64,000 nucleotides of DNA from Cunninghamia lanceolata (GCA_027924645.1 BSBN01001225.1:13286001-13350000); one strand, 5' to 3'. Counted from the first letter of the stretch, positions 23,197 through 36,500 are shown. Translations and numbers: made by a program. Notes: a model not told the origin generated them from the sequence alone.

Positions 23197-23309
23197 AATA
23201 ATAAAGTAATAGAATAATTACTTTATTATTGGTTACAATTTGTTCTATTTCTGATTTTACAACTTGTGGAAAATATAATAAAGTAATTTGGAAAATATTA
23301 CTTTATTAT
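23197..23309. repeat. Pair of AT hairpins with the same stem
   Basis: A 14-bp perfect stem AATAATAAAGTAAT (23197-23210 with 23217-23230, 6-base loop) is followed 45 bp later by a 13-bp stem of nearly the same sequence (23275-23287 with 23297-23309, 9-base loop). The loops and the spacer differ. They may be remnants of a small inverted-repeat element or a structure maintained by template switching. Confidence 0.7.
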
Positions 23310-26300
23310 TTATTTACAATTAATAACTTTGTAAAATCATGCATGATTAGAAGAAAAAATATCACTCCTTATAACTCCAATTACACTTGCCTATTTTGCA
23401 TGATATGAGCACAAATAGGACTTAGAAGAAAATGAAAACTTCTTATACCTCCAAGTGAGAAAAAAACTCTATTTAGCATGATTTACACATTAAGGAAAAA
23501 AAATTTACCCTTATCTCTCCATGCACCAAGGAGAAAACATTATCTTCTCTCTACAAAAAATCTTAAGTCACTCCACGCATCATGATATCTCCATGTACAA
23601 AAATAGTATGCATAAAACCCTTATGACTCCCTTTGATGCCTTAGTGCACATATATATCATTATATTTTTAAGCTACCTTATATCTCCATATGCAACTTAA
23701 TATCAAGAAAAACTTACAACTCCACCATGCATCAAAATGCACCCTCATATTTGTTCACCTTTTCTGCCACCTTGCTCTGTCCTCATGCATGCCATGTCTA
23801 AAAACATACTCTTCTTGGCTTTGTTGGCTACCATGCATAATCTTGAAGGACCCTTACCTTTGGATGTTTACAAAAAGACAAGGAATGTGATTAGCATGTG
23901 TCATAAGATGCATTTTTTGACCATGTTATCCATCGACCGTCAAGGAATCTTGAATAGTTTATATTCTCATCATATTGACCCTCTTAACTTAATAAAAAAA
24001 TCAAGTCTAAAACAAGGTTGTTGGTTACTCCATGTTATGATGGCTAGGATCTTTCAAGACCAAAGTCTTGACCTCGGGTACCTCTTGGATAAGGTAATTA
24101 TTCGTTGTTTGTAAGTCAAAAAAATTACACTTGAGAAAAGAAACTTCGAACAAAAGAAAAAAGATAACCCTAAAACTGCCATTCTTCATTTAACATTCTT
24201 CTTCGCTTGCTCTACAACTTTACTCCACCAGCTTTAGGGTTTGAAGGTTTGAGGCATATCTCTAGTTTTTCACTCCTTTCAATGGCTTTTCTTGGTTGAA
24301 TATTTGAAACTCTACATCATTAATGAAGAAGGTAACACCACTTGAGTTTCATATGAGGCATTTTATAATATCTGTAGCTTTATTTCTTTCATGGTTGCGA
24401 CCTCCTTCTTCATTCATGGATCTCTCCATTATTGAGCATTCTTTAACACATTCTTTCTTGTTTTTGTATCTTCTTTTTGCAACTCTTCACCTGTTCTTAA
24501 AAACTTGATGCCACTATGAGGCCATGGATAATCTCTCTTCCTGTCAACAAAATGAGGTAAGAGCTTGTCATTCTTCATCCTCTGTAGCTTCATTTCTTTC
24601 ATTTTATAGTTTGAAAAAATGACAAGGCTGTGTGTAGACATGGGTATTGTATTTTTGGGCAAAAAATGTCTTATCACTGTTGGCCATGCCTATATATGTC
24701 TCTTTTTAGTCTTGACTTGGCTGTAGGTGTAGAAAACCTGAGGGTTTGAGATTTTGAGATGAGGGTTTACTATCTTCTTACATTTTCAAGGCCTCCATCT
24801 GTCATGGCCATGCTCCTTCTGTATATAGGCACCAAACTGTGTAACTATTGAGGGTTTGTAAGTTTTGAAACTAGAGTTTCAACCCTCCTTGCACAAAAAC
24901 TCATTCACACTGCCACGGTCATTTTCTTTCATTGTTATCTCTTTCTGCTTTAATTGTAAGTCAAGAGAAAAAAAAGGGTTTGAACTTTCCTGTCAAGAGT
25001 TGTTCATTTTGTACTTTCAAGGATTCAATCTATCATTGCCACTCTCCTGTGGTATTCACTACTCTTTCTTTTACTTGTAACTGCAAAAGAAACAAGGGTT
25101 TGATATTTCTTTGAAAAGACCTTTTTTAATTTGCAGATGAGTATACCTATTATCATGAGAAATCTTGTTCTTCTGGCATGGCTATGACTGTCTCATCCCT
25201 TTGTTTGAAACCTCTTGTCTATGGGTGCAAAAATAATACTAGGGTTTGGATTCTAAATGAGTGAAAGGTCACTTTGCATCATATAGAACTCTCTCTTGCT
25301 CTCCTTGTGACTGTCATGCTATTAATGATGATTCATTTATCTCTTCTATCCCACTGTAGCTACTGGGTATAATAGCAAGTCTTTTGATATTCTATATGAT
25401 AACTGTTATCATTTATCTCCATCTGTATCATACATTGGCACTTCTAGAAGGCTCTCCTCTAGCATAAATGACTTCCTTGGTTTATTTGCATATCAAAAAC
25501 TTGTATCTCTTTTGGCTGCTAATTGTAAGATGATGGACTGTTTGGTTGTGGCATTATCTTTTAACTGTGTAACTATCTTTCTACTATAACTAGATTCTAC
25601 CATGGCATAGTGATTATGTTATCTTCTCCTTGGCTTTCTGTGTGTTCTCAAAGTACACCTGTAGTATGGATAACATATTATTGCATACTCACTTCTTATC
25701 TCATCATTTGGATGTTATAGTATCATATGTATCATGCATTTTTCCCCTTGGTTGTCTGTTTACTATGACTGTCTTACTCAGAACAATGATATAGAAGAAA
25801 GAGGACTATTTACCTTGTGAATTATCAATCACCATCTGTTGTTTCTCCTTCATCACTGACTGTACTCTTGTAGACGAATATGGCAATTGTAATATACTCT
25901 GACTATATCTTGCTTGTATAAGCCACTTTTATTGATCCTGTCCTAACTGTCCCTGGTGAAGGTGACTATACTTGTTTTTTTCTTGCAATGTATCTTTCTT
26001 TATGGCATTTGTTGATTGTACAATGGCATCACTATAGCTTAGGCATGTGTATGAGGTAAGGCTTGTTTGATCAAAACAGTTATTAGATGTATGGAACCCA
26101 CCTTATTATCTTTGGACTATAGCAACTTTACATTCCACTGTGCTCAATGTATTTGAATCCTTCTTTCTAGATATGATTGTCTCTTGCTTTTGGATTTGTA
26201 CTTTAACTATCATGTCAATGATGATATATGTAGCTGCTCCTAGCTTGTTCTTCTTTTAAAATCACTGGTAGTAAGTGACAGTCTTTATCATTTGATGAGT

Positions 26301-28159
26301 GCTCTTCAGAGAGCATGTTGTATGCATCTGTCATTTGCATTTTTGCCTCTAGCATGTCACTATTACACTTATCTCATATATCATGGTGAGGTCTTCTTTT
26401 ATGATAGTCCAGTTGGCACAACGTGAATATGATTGTCTTAACTTGGAGGCTATCTCATCAATTGTTCCATGTGGCATTTTGTTTGGTTGTCTTGATGACA
26501 TACTTACAACTTTGAATGTGACATAATTGTTAAACTTTGATCATCTTTAACAATATGAGAACAATATGAGAAATACTTGGTATAGAGTGCTGCTTCACCT
26601 GAACTGTTTCACTGTATCTCCATGTATCTTGATGGTTTGAAGCTTTGAATACCTGTATCATGTCACTTTGATTTTCTCCAATCAACTATAACAATGTCAT
26701 GATGACATATCTTTTCTGTAAGTTGATTAGATGATGCATGGTATAGCTTAGAATGATGCATCTTGTCTTTTCTAATACTCTTTTCAAAAATGAAAAGAAA
26801 CATGTTGGGCTCAAACCCTTGTGGAAGCCACATTTAATCCACATGTTTATTTATCTTTAAATCAGTAACAAAACTTGTCCTATACCTACACAGTGAACAA
26901 ACAAGTTAGCATAAAAAAGTACCTGATAGCATTGATTGATTTTCTTCATGGTTTCTTCTTGATTTGTGTCATTATTTGATCTGATTTCTCATCTAAATGC
27001 ATGATGTCATAAGTAGATGTCTCTGTTTGATAAAAGCATGTGATAATTTTAAACATCCGGAGCACTAACAGGGTTATCCCCAAAATTTTGCAGGTTCAAC
27101 TGATGATGGCTTGGAGTGAAGACTGAAGATTGAAGACTTGAAGGCCGGCCTCAACAACAATCTCCATCATCAAGAAATGATGGATGTTTAAATTTATCAA
27201 ATGTTTATTTCTTTTCCTTTTATCAAACAAATATATAGCTTGCATGTCTGCAATTGCTCAGTCTAGTTACTCCCACAGCTTGTGTGGGATACATTTGAAC
27301 ACTTCTTTTAAACATGATTAATTAATTTCTCTTATGCATATGATGTATATGTATTTCCTTTTTCAATCAATGCATGAGATAAAGTAACAGATACTTGAAT
27401 GTATGTTCAAAAAATGACATGAAATAATAGTGCAATACAAATATCTTTCTTTCTTTTATTCACAATTGATTAACTGAATAATCAATCTAACTTATAACTC
27501 CTAAAAGATCAAACTATGTAGAACAACTATATTTCTTGACAATCTTATTATTTTGTCATGATAACTTATCAGTCCTAATTGGATTGATGGGTTATCTTGA
27601 CAATTAGATATCCTCTTCTTCTTGTCAAGACATCAACATTTCAATGAATGCATAACCTTGAAGTTTTCTTTTATTCCTTTTGAACAACTACGGTTAGGTC
27701 CAACTAATTTTAAGTGTGAACAAAAAATTAGTAATAGTAAGTAGTTGCAATAGTCTTTTGTAGGGTTGGCCTATAGTGCTCTAAAATTTTGATTACAATT
27801 ATTTTCCCTTTTGTGCCTTCATGTTTATGATTCTATGTTCTCTTGTATGTATACCTTGTAAATACGTTTTTCATTGTTTTCCCTGTTTGTTTTACCTTTG
27901 GTCTTCTTGGAGATGCTTTGGTTCCTCACTGTGACATTGTTTGCCACATGTCCCCAACCAGAGAAAATGTTGTCACCTATAAAAACTAGCTCCCAAACAT
28001 ACATATTTTTGCTCCAAAAACCATTATGATTCCTACTTTTTTCCTTTGCATTTTAAACCCATCACATATACCCGATCTGAGACAATTTAAATGGGTTTCT
28101 TTAAAAAAAAATCTAAGTAAAACTCCCTAGTTTAGCATGTTTTCTTCCCTTAGAAAAAT

Positions 28160-29260
28160 TTGTCCATTTGAGGGCTTTGTCAGCAAATTGACAAGTTCGC
28201 AAGTTGCCAATTTTTTCAACTGAGTTTGTAGGTTCGTGACTTTGTCAGTTTGTCGATTTATCAATAAGGCAGCAAAAGATGAGAAGGCAAAGAAAAAGGT
28301 TTGAAAGATAGAAAAAAGTTGAAGTTTGTATCTTTCGCCATCTCAACTAGTTTGCGAACTACCAATTTCACTGACCCAGTTCATATGTTTGTGTTTTCTC
28401 TAATTCGCCGACCAAGCGACAAAAGGAAAGTTGAAAATTTTCTAAGGAAAATGGGGCTCGAATCTTTTATCAGTGAAAGTTTTAGTTTGTGAACCATAAG
28501 GTTTGCCAACTAAAGAGTTAGCCATTGTGAAGATTCACCAATAAAAGAGGAGATAAAGGATGTGGAAAAGGAAGAAAGAGACAATGGTAAGCCTTTGTAA
28601 GAAATGTGGTTGGTTTGTGAACCGTGGGTTCTTCGACAACCCAGTTTTCCACCGGGGTAATTCACCAACCAAAAGAAAGATTCGCCAAGGAAGAAAGATA
28701 GGAGGATTTAGAGAAGAAGGAAGACAAATATAAGGAAAGTGGGAAAGTTTCTAAGGGAAAGTTTAAGGGGAACTGAAGGCTTCATCAGTAAATCGACAAG
28801 CTCATGAAAATCCAAACTCGTTGACTGAGTTTGCGAGTTCAAAATTTCACTGATTCACTGATAAAGCAACCAAAGGGTGAAAGAAAGAGAAAGACAAGGA
28901 AAAAGAAAAATGGATAAGATGGCTAGGGAGGAATATGAAATTGAATCCCTTGGTTCATGGAAAGAAAATTTTTCTGATAGAGAAGAAGAAGAAAAAGAGA
29001 ACAAGTGCTTTCGTTAGCAAAAGGGGTAGTTCACGAACCGATAGGTTTGCCAACTATTCAATTCACTGGCAAAGATATTTTCTGATAAAGGCAAAAGGGA
29101 AAGAGGATGAAACAAATAAAAAGGGAGATACTTAAGGCTTGGTTCATGAAAGGAAATATTCACGGATAAGGTTGAAAAGCAATCTTGAATACAAGTTAGT
29201 AGAGAAAATGGTTCACGGTTTCTCAAGATCGGTGATAAGGCTATTTACCGATAAAGGGCG
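28160..29260. repeat. Degenerate long-period repeat field
   Basis: Recurring phrases appear at irregular spacing. A 'cagcaaattgacaagttcgc' block at about 28180 returns at about 28794 as 'cagtaaatcgacaagctcat'. A 'gtgaaccataaggtttgcca' block at about 28488 returns near 28618 and 29032. Together they suggest a decayed tandem duplication with a unit of about 600 bp and shorter internal repeats. The strand content is purine-rich (gaagaag, aagaaag runs) and no gene is recognised. It may be part of an old LTR. Confidence 0.45.
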
Positions 29261-30719
29261 CCAATGCAGAAATGTAAAGATCAAATGTGAAGCATGAAGA
29301 ATAAATTGTAGTAGTTTAAATGTTTTAAAGTAAGTTTTAAAATATTTTAAAGTGTTGTTAAAGCTTAATAAATGGCATGATTTCTTGGGTGCCTGAGAAC
29401 CTGCCTCCATAGGTGACACCATAATTGCAGGTTCATGTTAGGCTGGTAGCTGGAATAGTGCATGCCTTCAATGCACTGATACTTAAATTTAATGAGGAGG
29501 ATGGTGTGTGTTAGTGACCAATATTTTTTGCAAGATCTTCCAAGACAAAATTAGTGCATAGGGCATGGGCTTCCTAAAAAATTGTTGATTTTTTGAGAGG
29601 GCCTCTAGGCCAAATTTATTGCAGCATGGGCTTAGCGTGTGGACTCAATTTCAATGCCCTGGGCTACACAATGAGCTAATTTTCTATATATACATATGAA
29701 AAAGATGTTTTAGGTGTTGGTCGTTGAACCAATTGTCTGGTTAGGAAAGCCTAAGGGAGATTTTAGGGCATCAAGCAAAGGAAATGTTTGAGCAGAAATG
29801 GAGTGATACATCTAGTAGAAAGGAGGAAAGGTTTTATTGAATATTATCATATCATGGTATGTCTCCAAGGTGCTTTGTAATGATTCAGGGGGGTATTAAA
29901 TCACAATTTTATATTCTCCTTTGCCACACTTGCTAGCACAAATGTAATAGAACTCTAATAATGTGTGACAACATTTAAATCATGTAAATCTTTTGTATGG
30001 GTCTTTTTTCTATTATGTATAGATTTTTGTAGTTGTACTTGGGATAATTAAGTATATCTATCATATGAAATATATTTTAGACTTGTATGCTTACAACTCA
30101 TGATTCTATTGATATTTTGCTGGGTGCATTTCTCTTATTTGTTGTTTATGACTCAATTGCCCAATGGAGTAGGCATCGATCCATATTGGGGTGTATCAAT
30201 CATCATTTTAATCAAATCCTCATTATGTTAGTTGTAGGAGTAGGAGTACTTATAGTTTAGGTTATAAATGTTTTCCATGATTCAATATAATAACCAGGGA
30301 TAAATCTAAAGTGATATAAAGTTGTTTTAATCATTGGTGAATCATGTACATGTATGCTTGCACTATGTATTTTGTGTATGAGAAGTTAAGTAGTTTCATC
30401 TTAAGGAATATAAGGAATGTGATGTAGTTATATTCAGGTAATTAGCTTAATAAGAGGCTTGTCCAACCAATTTATCTTGACCTAGTGATAGCTTTAGGGG
30501 TCAAGTGTACATTGGGTATGGTTGTGTTTGTTTGTTTATGTTCTATTTCATGCCTCTAGGAATATCCCTCCTAGGTCTAGATGATTCTAAAGTGTAGAGG
30601 AGTATACCCACTCCTGTGAGTTGACCAAAATTGCTCTTGACCTATTAATAAACCTCTTTCAATCACCTCAATGACACCCCTATCCTTGGTGATTGTGAAA
30701 TGTTTTAGGGTTTTGGGTT

Positions 30720-31560
30720 ACAATTATTTTGGGAACCAACAGGAGGAATACTCTATACATTAGGCGTGGAAGGAGTGGTAGTGAATGTGGGTGGAAAAGG
30801 TATTTGGAGCATTCCAAATGGTTGGATAAAAGATAATGTGATTAGAGGGGTTGAAGGAGTGGATGTTGGATTTGGGGGGATAGATGCCAAAGGTGTGGCC
30901 AAGGTTATAGCAGGAATAGACTGTGTCGTAGGAGGGGGAAGAGAGACACTTATCTACATGTTTATGAGTGTCGGTAGTTCTATTTATAGTCCTATTGGAA
31001 ATGTGAAAATGTCTCCTTCCTTGTTCAAATCCTTCTGTAGATGCAAATTTCTTCTTTTCCTTCTCATTTGCTCTTCAAGGGATAGACTAACCTCCTCTGT
31101 TGTTACTTTATTTTGAAAAACACTCATTGGGAGTGTCTTTGTAGTGGTGGGAGGGGTTATCCATGTTGTAGATTCTTGGGGAACTTGATCCATTTGGTCC
31201 TTCCCCTTTTGACTCATTTGTTAGTACATTTGTTGCACATCCTTAATAGCATGTGTGAGCTTTGCACTAGGGTCCATAGATGCCATAGCTATTTGGACTG
31301 AATGTGTAGAAATTTGGGAGCTTTACCCCTCCACTTGATCTAGTGGAGGGGTCCATTTCCTCTAGCTTCATTTAGGTGGGGCTTGAGATAATATCTACAT
31401 AGAGTCACTACCTTCCTCTAACTTGTAAGCTATATTGGCCTCTTCCTCTTCTATAGATGTTGTGGTCATCCCTCCTTTAGGCATCTTTCTGATGCCATAT
31501 GAGGATGTAGGCAAGTTATGCACTCCATCCCATAGCTCCTTATTGGTAGAGTATAGGGCA
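30720..31560 (-). pseudogene. P/S/T-rich gag-like reading frame remnant
   Basis: A coherent minus-strand frame from about 31560 to 30720. It starts around KELWDGVHNLPTSSYG and MPKGGMTTTSIEEEEANIAY, passes a segment MDPSAKLTHAIKDVQQM and a basic stretch LEEQMRRKRRNLHLQKDLNK, and ends in a proline/serine/threonine-rich tail (SIPAITLATPLASIPPNPTS). About six stops interrupt it, several of the CAG-to-TAG type. The longest uninterrupted part is 30984-31217. The composition resembles N-terminal parts of plant retroelement gag proteins, but no diagnostic domain is visible. The opposite-strand frame at 30766-31116 is its shadow. Confidence 0.4.
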
Positions 31561-32104
31561 ACCAGCAACACCTACCACAGGTTACCACAATTGGCATGCA
31601 GAGGATAGAATCAGCACACAATGAGGCATTTTGGGAAAGGCCACATCTCTATGTAAGTAAGCAATAGGACAAGAAGACATGAAGAGAGAATGAGAATGAT
31701 ATAGATATATAAGAGGCAGAGACACATACCTCTTGGTATGAATGTATATGTACCAATTGAATATGAATATATGAAGGGAATATAAGTGTTTTGGTATATG
31801 TATGTGTATCTTATGAATGTTTTACATGACTTAGTAACGCATAACCTTTTTCCTTAATGTTTATCTATGATTCTCTCACTGTATTACTAGGGTATAAACT
31901 AACTTTAGAGACTTGACTGAGGACTAGATCTTTGGACTTGTTCCTTCCCATTTATTGCCAACATTTGGTTCCATTGTTGGGACCTTAGAAAAGGATAGTG
32001 AAGAAAAGAGAGGATAAATAGTAAAAAGAAAAAGTGTGGAGTAGTACAAAGTAAGAAAACTAAAGTGACAAAAAAAATTTATGATCTATAGAAGACTTTG
32101 AATT
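31561..32104. other. Spacer before E2 with a weak primer-binding-site candidate
   Basis: No gene. At 31969-31992 the plus strand reads 'caacatttggttccattgtt' and on to GGGACC. With several C-to-T and G-to-A changes this could be a decayed TGGCGCCGTTGCCGGGG-type PBS of plant Ty3 elements, preceded by an LTR-like ending CAACA. If so, it starts the old plus-strand element that hosts E2, Tat and the chromovirus. The LTR start cannot be placed, because the partner LTR would be beyond the window. Confidence 0.25.
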
Positions 32105-33230
32105 TGTTAGAAACAAGGCAGATAACTGAGAGGGGGGGTGAATTAGTTATCTCAAAATTTCCTTAACTTTCTTTTCTTTTGTTATCTTTATAATCAGTGC
32201 AGCATCAAAACATATAAGCATATGTGATCATAAGAATAGAAATAAAATCAACACACATAACACAAGGATTATTATGTGGAAAACTCTATTAAGGGAAAAA
32301 CCACAGGGTGACTAACCCAAGATTGTATTCTTTGTTAAAAGAATAAAGGAGTACAAAATGAAACTTACCAATTAGGGCTCACTACCTGAGCACACTGCTC
32401 ACAAGAGGCACACTGCCTACAAGAGACTCACTGTCTACAGAACTTATAGAAGATAATCAAGTGTTTGAACTGATGAGAAGCATCTACAAATACAAGAGTT
32501 CAGTTCCAGTTTAGGCACAATATATTGATCTGATGCACTTCATCCTTCCTCTGCTCAATGTTGTTGTTCTGTCACATACCAGACTTGGATTGATGTTCCC
32601 ACACTTATCTCTGCTTTTCTTCACACCTTACTTTGTCACTTACTTGCATGCTCCCTCACATGCTGAAATCTATTTGGTATATATATCTGCATCAAGGATT
32701 TTTATCAACTTGCTAGTCGGCATCAAGAACACTGCAAGTAATTAATCTGTCGGCTGAATCCATGCTTGATTTGTGATGCGTATCAAAAACATAGACATAG
32801 AAGTCATTAATCATGTCAGCCAACAATGTATAATCCCACAAATTACTTGATCAACACAATTTACTCATCTAGATTGAAGTCTGATACTCTGCCGGTCAGT
32901 TCTTCCTCTGTCTGCTCTGCCTGACTGGAACCCAACACTCAGATCCTCATATCTTTTCCTTGATTTATCACCGGAGGCTAAATCTTGGAGTACAGTAGTC
33001 ATGATATCCCTATTGACTTTCTAAAGTCTGTAACTTACTGAGTTACACCATCTGAGCGATCCGGACCTGATTGTTGGACCTTGTTACATACTCTGTTCTT
33101 GTTCACCGGATCAAAATAATCTTCAATCTGACTTTCGGTATAGGCATACTATGTAATGCAGATGTGCAGGATAGACTTTGCTGCTATCAATGACAACACT
33201 AATGAAGCCACACAGTGTCTCTTGCCAATA
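32105..33230 (-). repeat. E2 3' LTR
   Basis: 1126 bp. Plus-strand ends are TGTTAGAAAC and CTTGCCAATA (CCAACA in the partner). It carries the conserved block GAGAGGGGGGGTGAATTAG shared with E1 LTRs, and an alternating TA run at 32679-32687 (candidate TATA box on the sense strand). Confidence 0.9.
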
Positions 33231-33390
33231 ATCTCCCCCTTTGGCATTAATGGAAACACTTACTGAAAAATGGCTAAGTGTCGCAGTAAACTCCCCCTTG
33301 GCTAATGCTTTATCTTTTGCACTATTTTACTGGAGCTCCCCCTTAGCTAGATTCCACATTTTTTGCTACTCCTCACTCCCCCTTTGACAT
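33231..33390 (-). promoter_or_regulatory. E2 multiple polypurine tracts
   Basis: The tract touching the LTR reads GCCAAAGGGGGAGAT on the sense strand (33231-33245). Further blocks of the same type (CTCCCCCTTGGC, GCTCCCCCTTAGC, ACTCCCCCTTTGAC on the plus strand) occur near 33290, 33333 and 33377. The arrangement equals that of E1 at 2133-2270 and resembles the multi-PPT layout of Sireviruses. Confidence 0.7.
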
Positions 33391-33540
33391 CAATGGCAAA
33401 GGGTGGAATCCACATACCAAAATTTTACAAAAATTGTCTTATATATGGCCGCATAAGTGTATATATATATGTTATACTTACATATACTTAAGTATATCCA
33501 CAAAAGTGGCCTTCAACTGTACAAACTCTGTGGCCCAACT

Positions 33541-36500
33541 CTACTTCATCCTATCTAGAATGGAGATGTGACCACTCAACAAAAATGCATATGCTTCTGA
33601 CCTTCTTAAATCTGTCAGATCACTGGTCCGGGCTGTGGTCTGAGCATCTGTCAAGGCCTCATGCATTGCCTCTAACTTAGGGATAATTATCCCTCTGAGT
33701 TCACTCATTCTTTTTATTATGTTCTTCTTTTCTTTGTCCAGCCTTTTTATTTCATTGATGATAACAATAGCCTAGCATTCTTGATTCATTAGAGAGGTAG
33801 TGAGGGGATTAAAATTCTGAGATAAACTTGACAATTTACCTTCTTGTTCTTTCACTTTCTTCTCAATGTCCTCTGTTACTTTGGGCCAAGATAAACAAAA
33901 TTTGTATATGTCTCCACCATCTTTAAGAGCATTTTCAAGGCTCTTTATTCCAATGTCTAGGGTCCTCCTATCATTAGTAATCAATCTTTGCACTTCAGTG
34001 AATCTTTTTCCTAAAAACTCCTTCTGTACCTTTGCTTCTGCCAATTTCTCTAAAGATTCAAAATGAGTGCTAACAGAATTTACCAAAGATTTCAAGTTAC
34101 CAGATGGATAGGCCGAAGGATCCTTTTGAAATGATGGCATGATCTTCTCTAGCATCCCAGATGCAATCTCCAATAGTTCACAGTCTTCCATGTGAGATTT
34201 CAGGAGTTTTTCTTTTGCTTTGGCTTGAGCAAAGGATACTATTTTCATTGTCTAAACTGGAGAGAGAGAGTCAAAATTCAGTGGCCCTTGAAATAGCTCA
34301 GGTTCATCTATCTCCATCATTTCTTTGTTTAAGAAGTTTTTCACTGCCTCTGCAGTGTCTCTTGCTAGTGATTGAGTCTTGTTTTCTTTTGGGATATCAG
34401 AACAGTCATCATTAGTCTTTTCTTCTTGTTCTTCTTCTTTTCCCTTAACCTCCTCTTCTTGACTCACTTTCTCCTCTTTTCTTCCTTCTCCTTTAGCTTT
34501 AGAATCTGGAATGTCTACAGTGGGATCCAGAGGAGAGATGTTACCTGTGTTTACTACTTCATGAACTTCCTCTTCCGAAACAGAGGAATCCAAGTCCTTA
34601 GACTTCTCTTCATCTATCTCTTTTGATCCTTCTACATCAAAAGATTTTTCATTGGTTACATTTAATCCTTCAACATCTATGGTAGAAGGTTCTTCAACTA
34701 ATTCCTCTATAACAAGAAGATTGAATCTTTTCAAAGCATTCTGGAGGATATCTTTTGTCTCACTTGCTACTTGGTCAGTTTCTCCAAGCATAAGTTTATT
34801 CATTCTTCCCTTACTCCAGAATTCATCCTTACAATCTTTAAAAATCATGTCTATTTGTTTTGGAGTGATAGAAGGATAAAGATGAATCATTATTTGTTCC
34901 TGAATCTCTAGGTCTTTTGCCTTTGCATTCTCTTTTCTCAGTTCAAGTACCTTTTCTAGACTTTTAGGAATTAATGATATAATTTCAATGAAAGATTTAT
35001 TGTAAATGTTCAGGTACCTGACAGTAGCTTCTTCAAAAATCCTCTTGTCAGTATCACTGTATTCATCATAGAACTCTATTACTGGCTGCAGGTTCCCATC
35101 CACAGTAATTGCCTTGATGATGTCATCAATGGAAAGAGTGGGCTTTTCAACAAATTCTTTTACCTTTTCTTCCTTATTTTTACTAGTAGAGAATTCCCTG
35201 GATGTTTTCTTCTTCTTCATTTTCTTGATTTCTTCATCAGATTATGTTTCTTCATCATCTTTGAGGCTTGTATATGACCTTGTGGCTTTGGTCTTCATCC
35301 TCTTTTCTCCTTTTCTGGATGTCTTGACTTCCAGTTTGGTGGCCCTTGACCTTTTTGGAGTGGCAGGTGTAGAGCTCTTGGAAGATCTAGTCTAGGAGGA
35401 GGCTTGTACCATAACATCTCCTTTCTTTGCTTCTTTTTTCTCTTTCTCAGCCTTCTCCATTTTCTCTCTATTTGCATCTACTACCACTTTTGACAAGCCA
35501 AATCTTTTAGAAATTTCTTCAAATTCCCTTCTTACTTTCCTCTTTATCTCCAGTTGTCTTAACTCAACATGTATTTTTACACTTAGTTCTTGAAAGGTGC
35601 CAAACCTTTCTGCTTCAGGGTCCTTAGGCTAGCTCAATAGGTGTTGAATATGTAGCTCCAAGATTTCTTCATCGACCTCGTATCCTATAGGCATTATCCA
35701 CACAGTTTTGGGCTCAACTGCCTCTATTAGGCATTGGTCAGTGTCAACCATGAAGCACACTGTGTCCTTATATTTCTCAACTATGGATTGAGGTATTCTC
35801 TCTCTGGCTTGCATCATTCTTTAGAAGTTCTTAAAGTAACCCCAAAGAGCTATGTTTTGGGCTTGAGCATCACCAAGTCCATACATATAATCTCTAATCT
35901 GAATTGCAACTGGTTTGTCATTTTGCCAAACCCAACCACTTGATCCAGGTAGCTCATTCATGTAATAAAAGAATAAACACAATATTAGACAACCATATTT
36001 GAAGGAATTCTTCTTATCCTTTTTGATCTTCTGCAAGTTTTCTAACAGTTGATTTAGGAGAAGTTCACATAGGTCATAATCTGCATCTTCCCTTAACATC
36101 TACTATGCTTCATAGATTGTTGTCCCAGACACTGAATTCTCCCTGCTAGAATGATAGATCTTGTACCCAATTATCATTGAGGCAAACTTGACATCCGGAT
36201 CTATGATGTCATCTATGGTCATGGTTCTTTTGTCAAATTTAGATCTGGTGGATTCAGTTACTGTCTAGTTCTTGACAGATTTAAGTGCAGGTAACCCACC
36301 AAAAGAATGTAGTCTAGTCACTTCCCTGATGGCATCTTTAGTTATCTTGAAGGGCCTCATTAACCACATGAAATTATCATGCATCCTGCTTAGGACATAC
36401 CAAACCCAATCATCTTTTGCAAAATAGGGAAAGTGTATGCAATGTCTGAAGTGTTTATCCCAGAGGGCCTTGTATTGAGGTTTGATTTCAAAACTCTCAT

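Larger units (their letters stand above)
22391..30719. other. AT-rich non-coding stretch, no gene recognised
   Basis: Eight kilobases in which I find no convincing gene. The longest open frames (about 130 codons at 22723-23118, minus) lack recognisable motifs. From 24100 to 27900 the plus strand is T-rich with many short TCTT/TTGT words and frequent stops. It could be LTR or leader sequence of an old element, because the flanking 21-22 kb and 30-32 kb regions are retroelement-like. Two hairpins (23197-23309) and a degenerate repeat field (28160-29260) are listed separately. Confidence 0.5.

Noticed and set aside
24100..27900. Possible host gene with introns in the T-rich region
   Set aside because: I looked for exon-like stretches between splice-like signals on both strands and found none that read coherently.
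30766..31116. Glycine/valine-rich 116-codon plus-strand frame
   Set aside because: It is the reverse-strand shadow of the P/S/T-rich minus-strand remnant, which reads more coherently across a longer span.
29713..31972. A 2.3-kb LTR beginning at 'tgttggtcgttg' and ending before the weak PBS
   Set aside because: Only a TG start and CA end can be pointed to. The partner LTR is not in the window and a coding remnant lies inside the span.
34372..35395. Serine/leucine/phenylalanine-rich plus-strand frames
   Set aside because: Antisense shadows of the acidic and lysine-rich parts of E2 ORF2.
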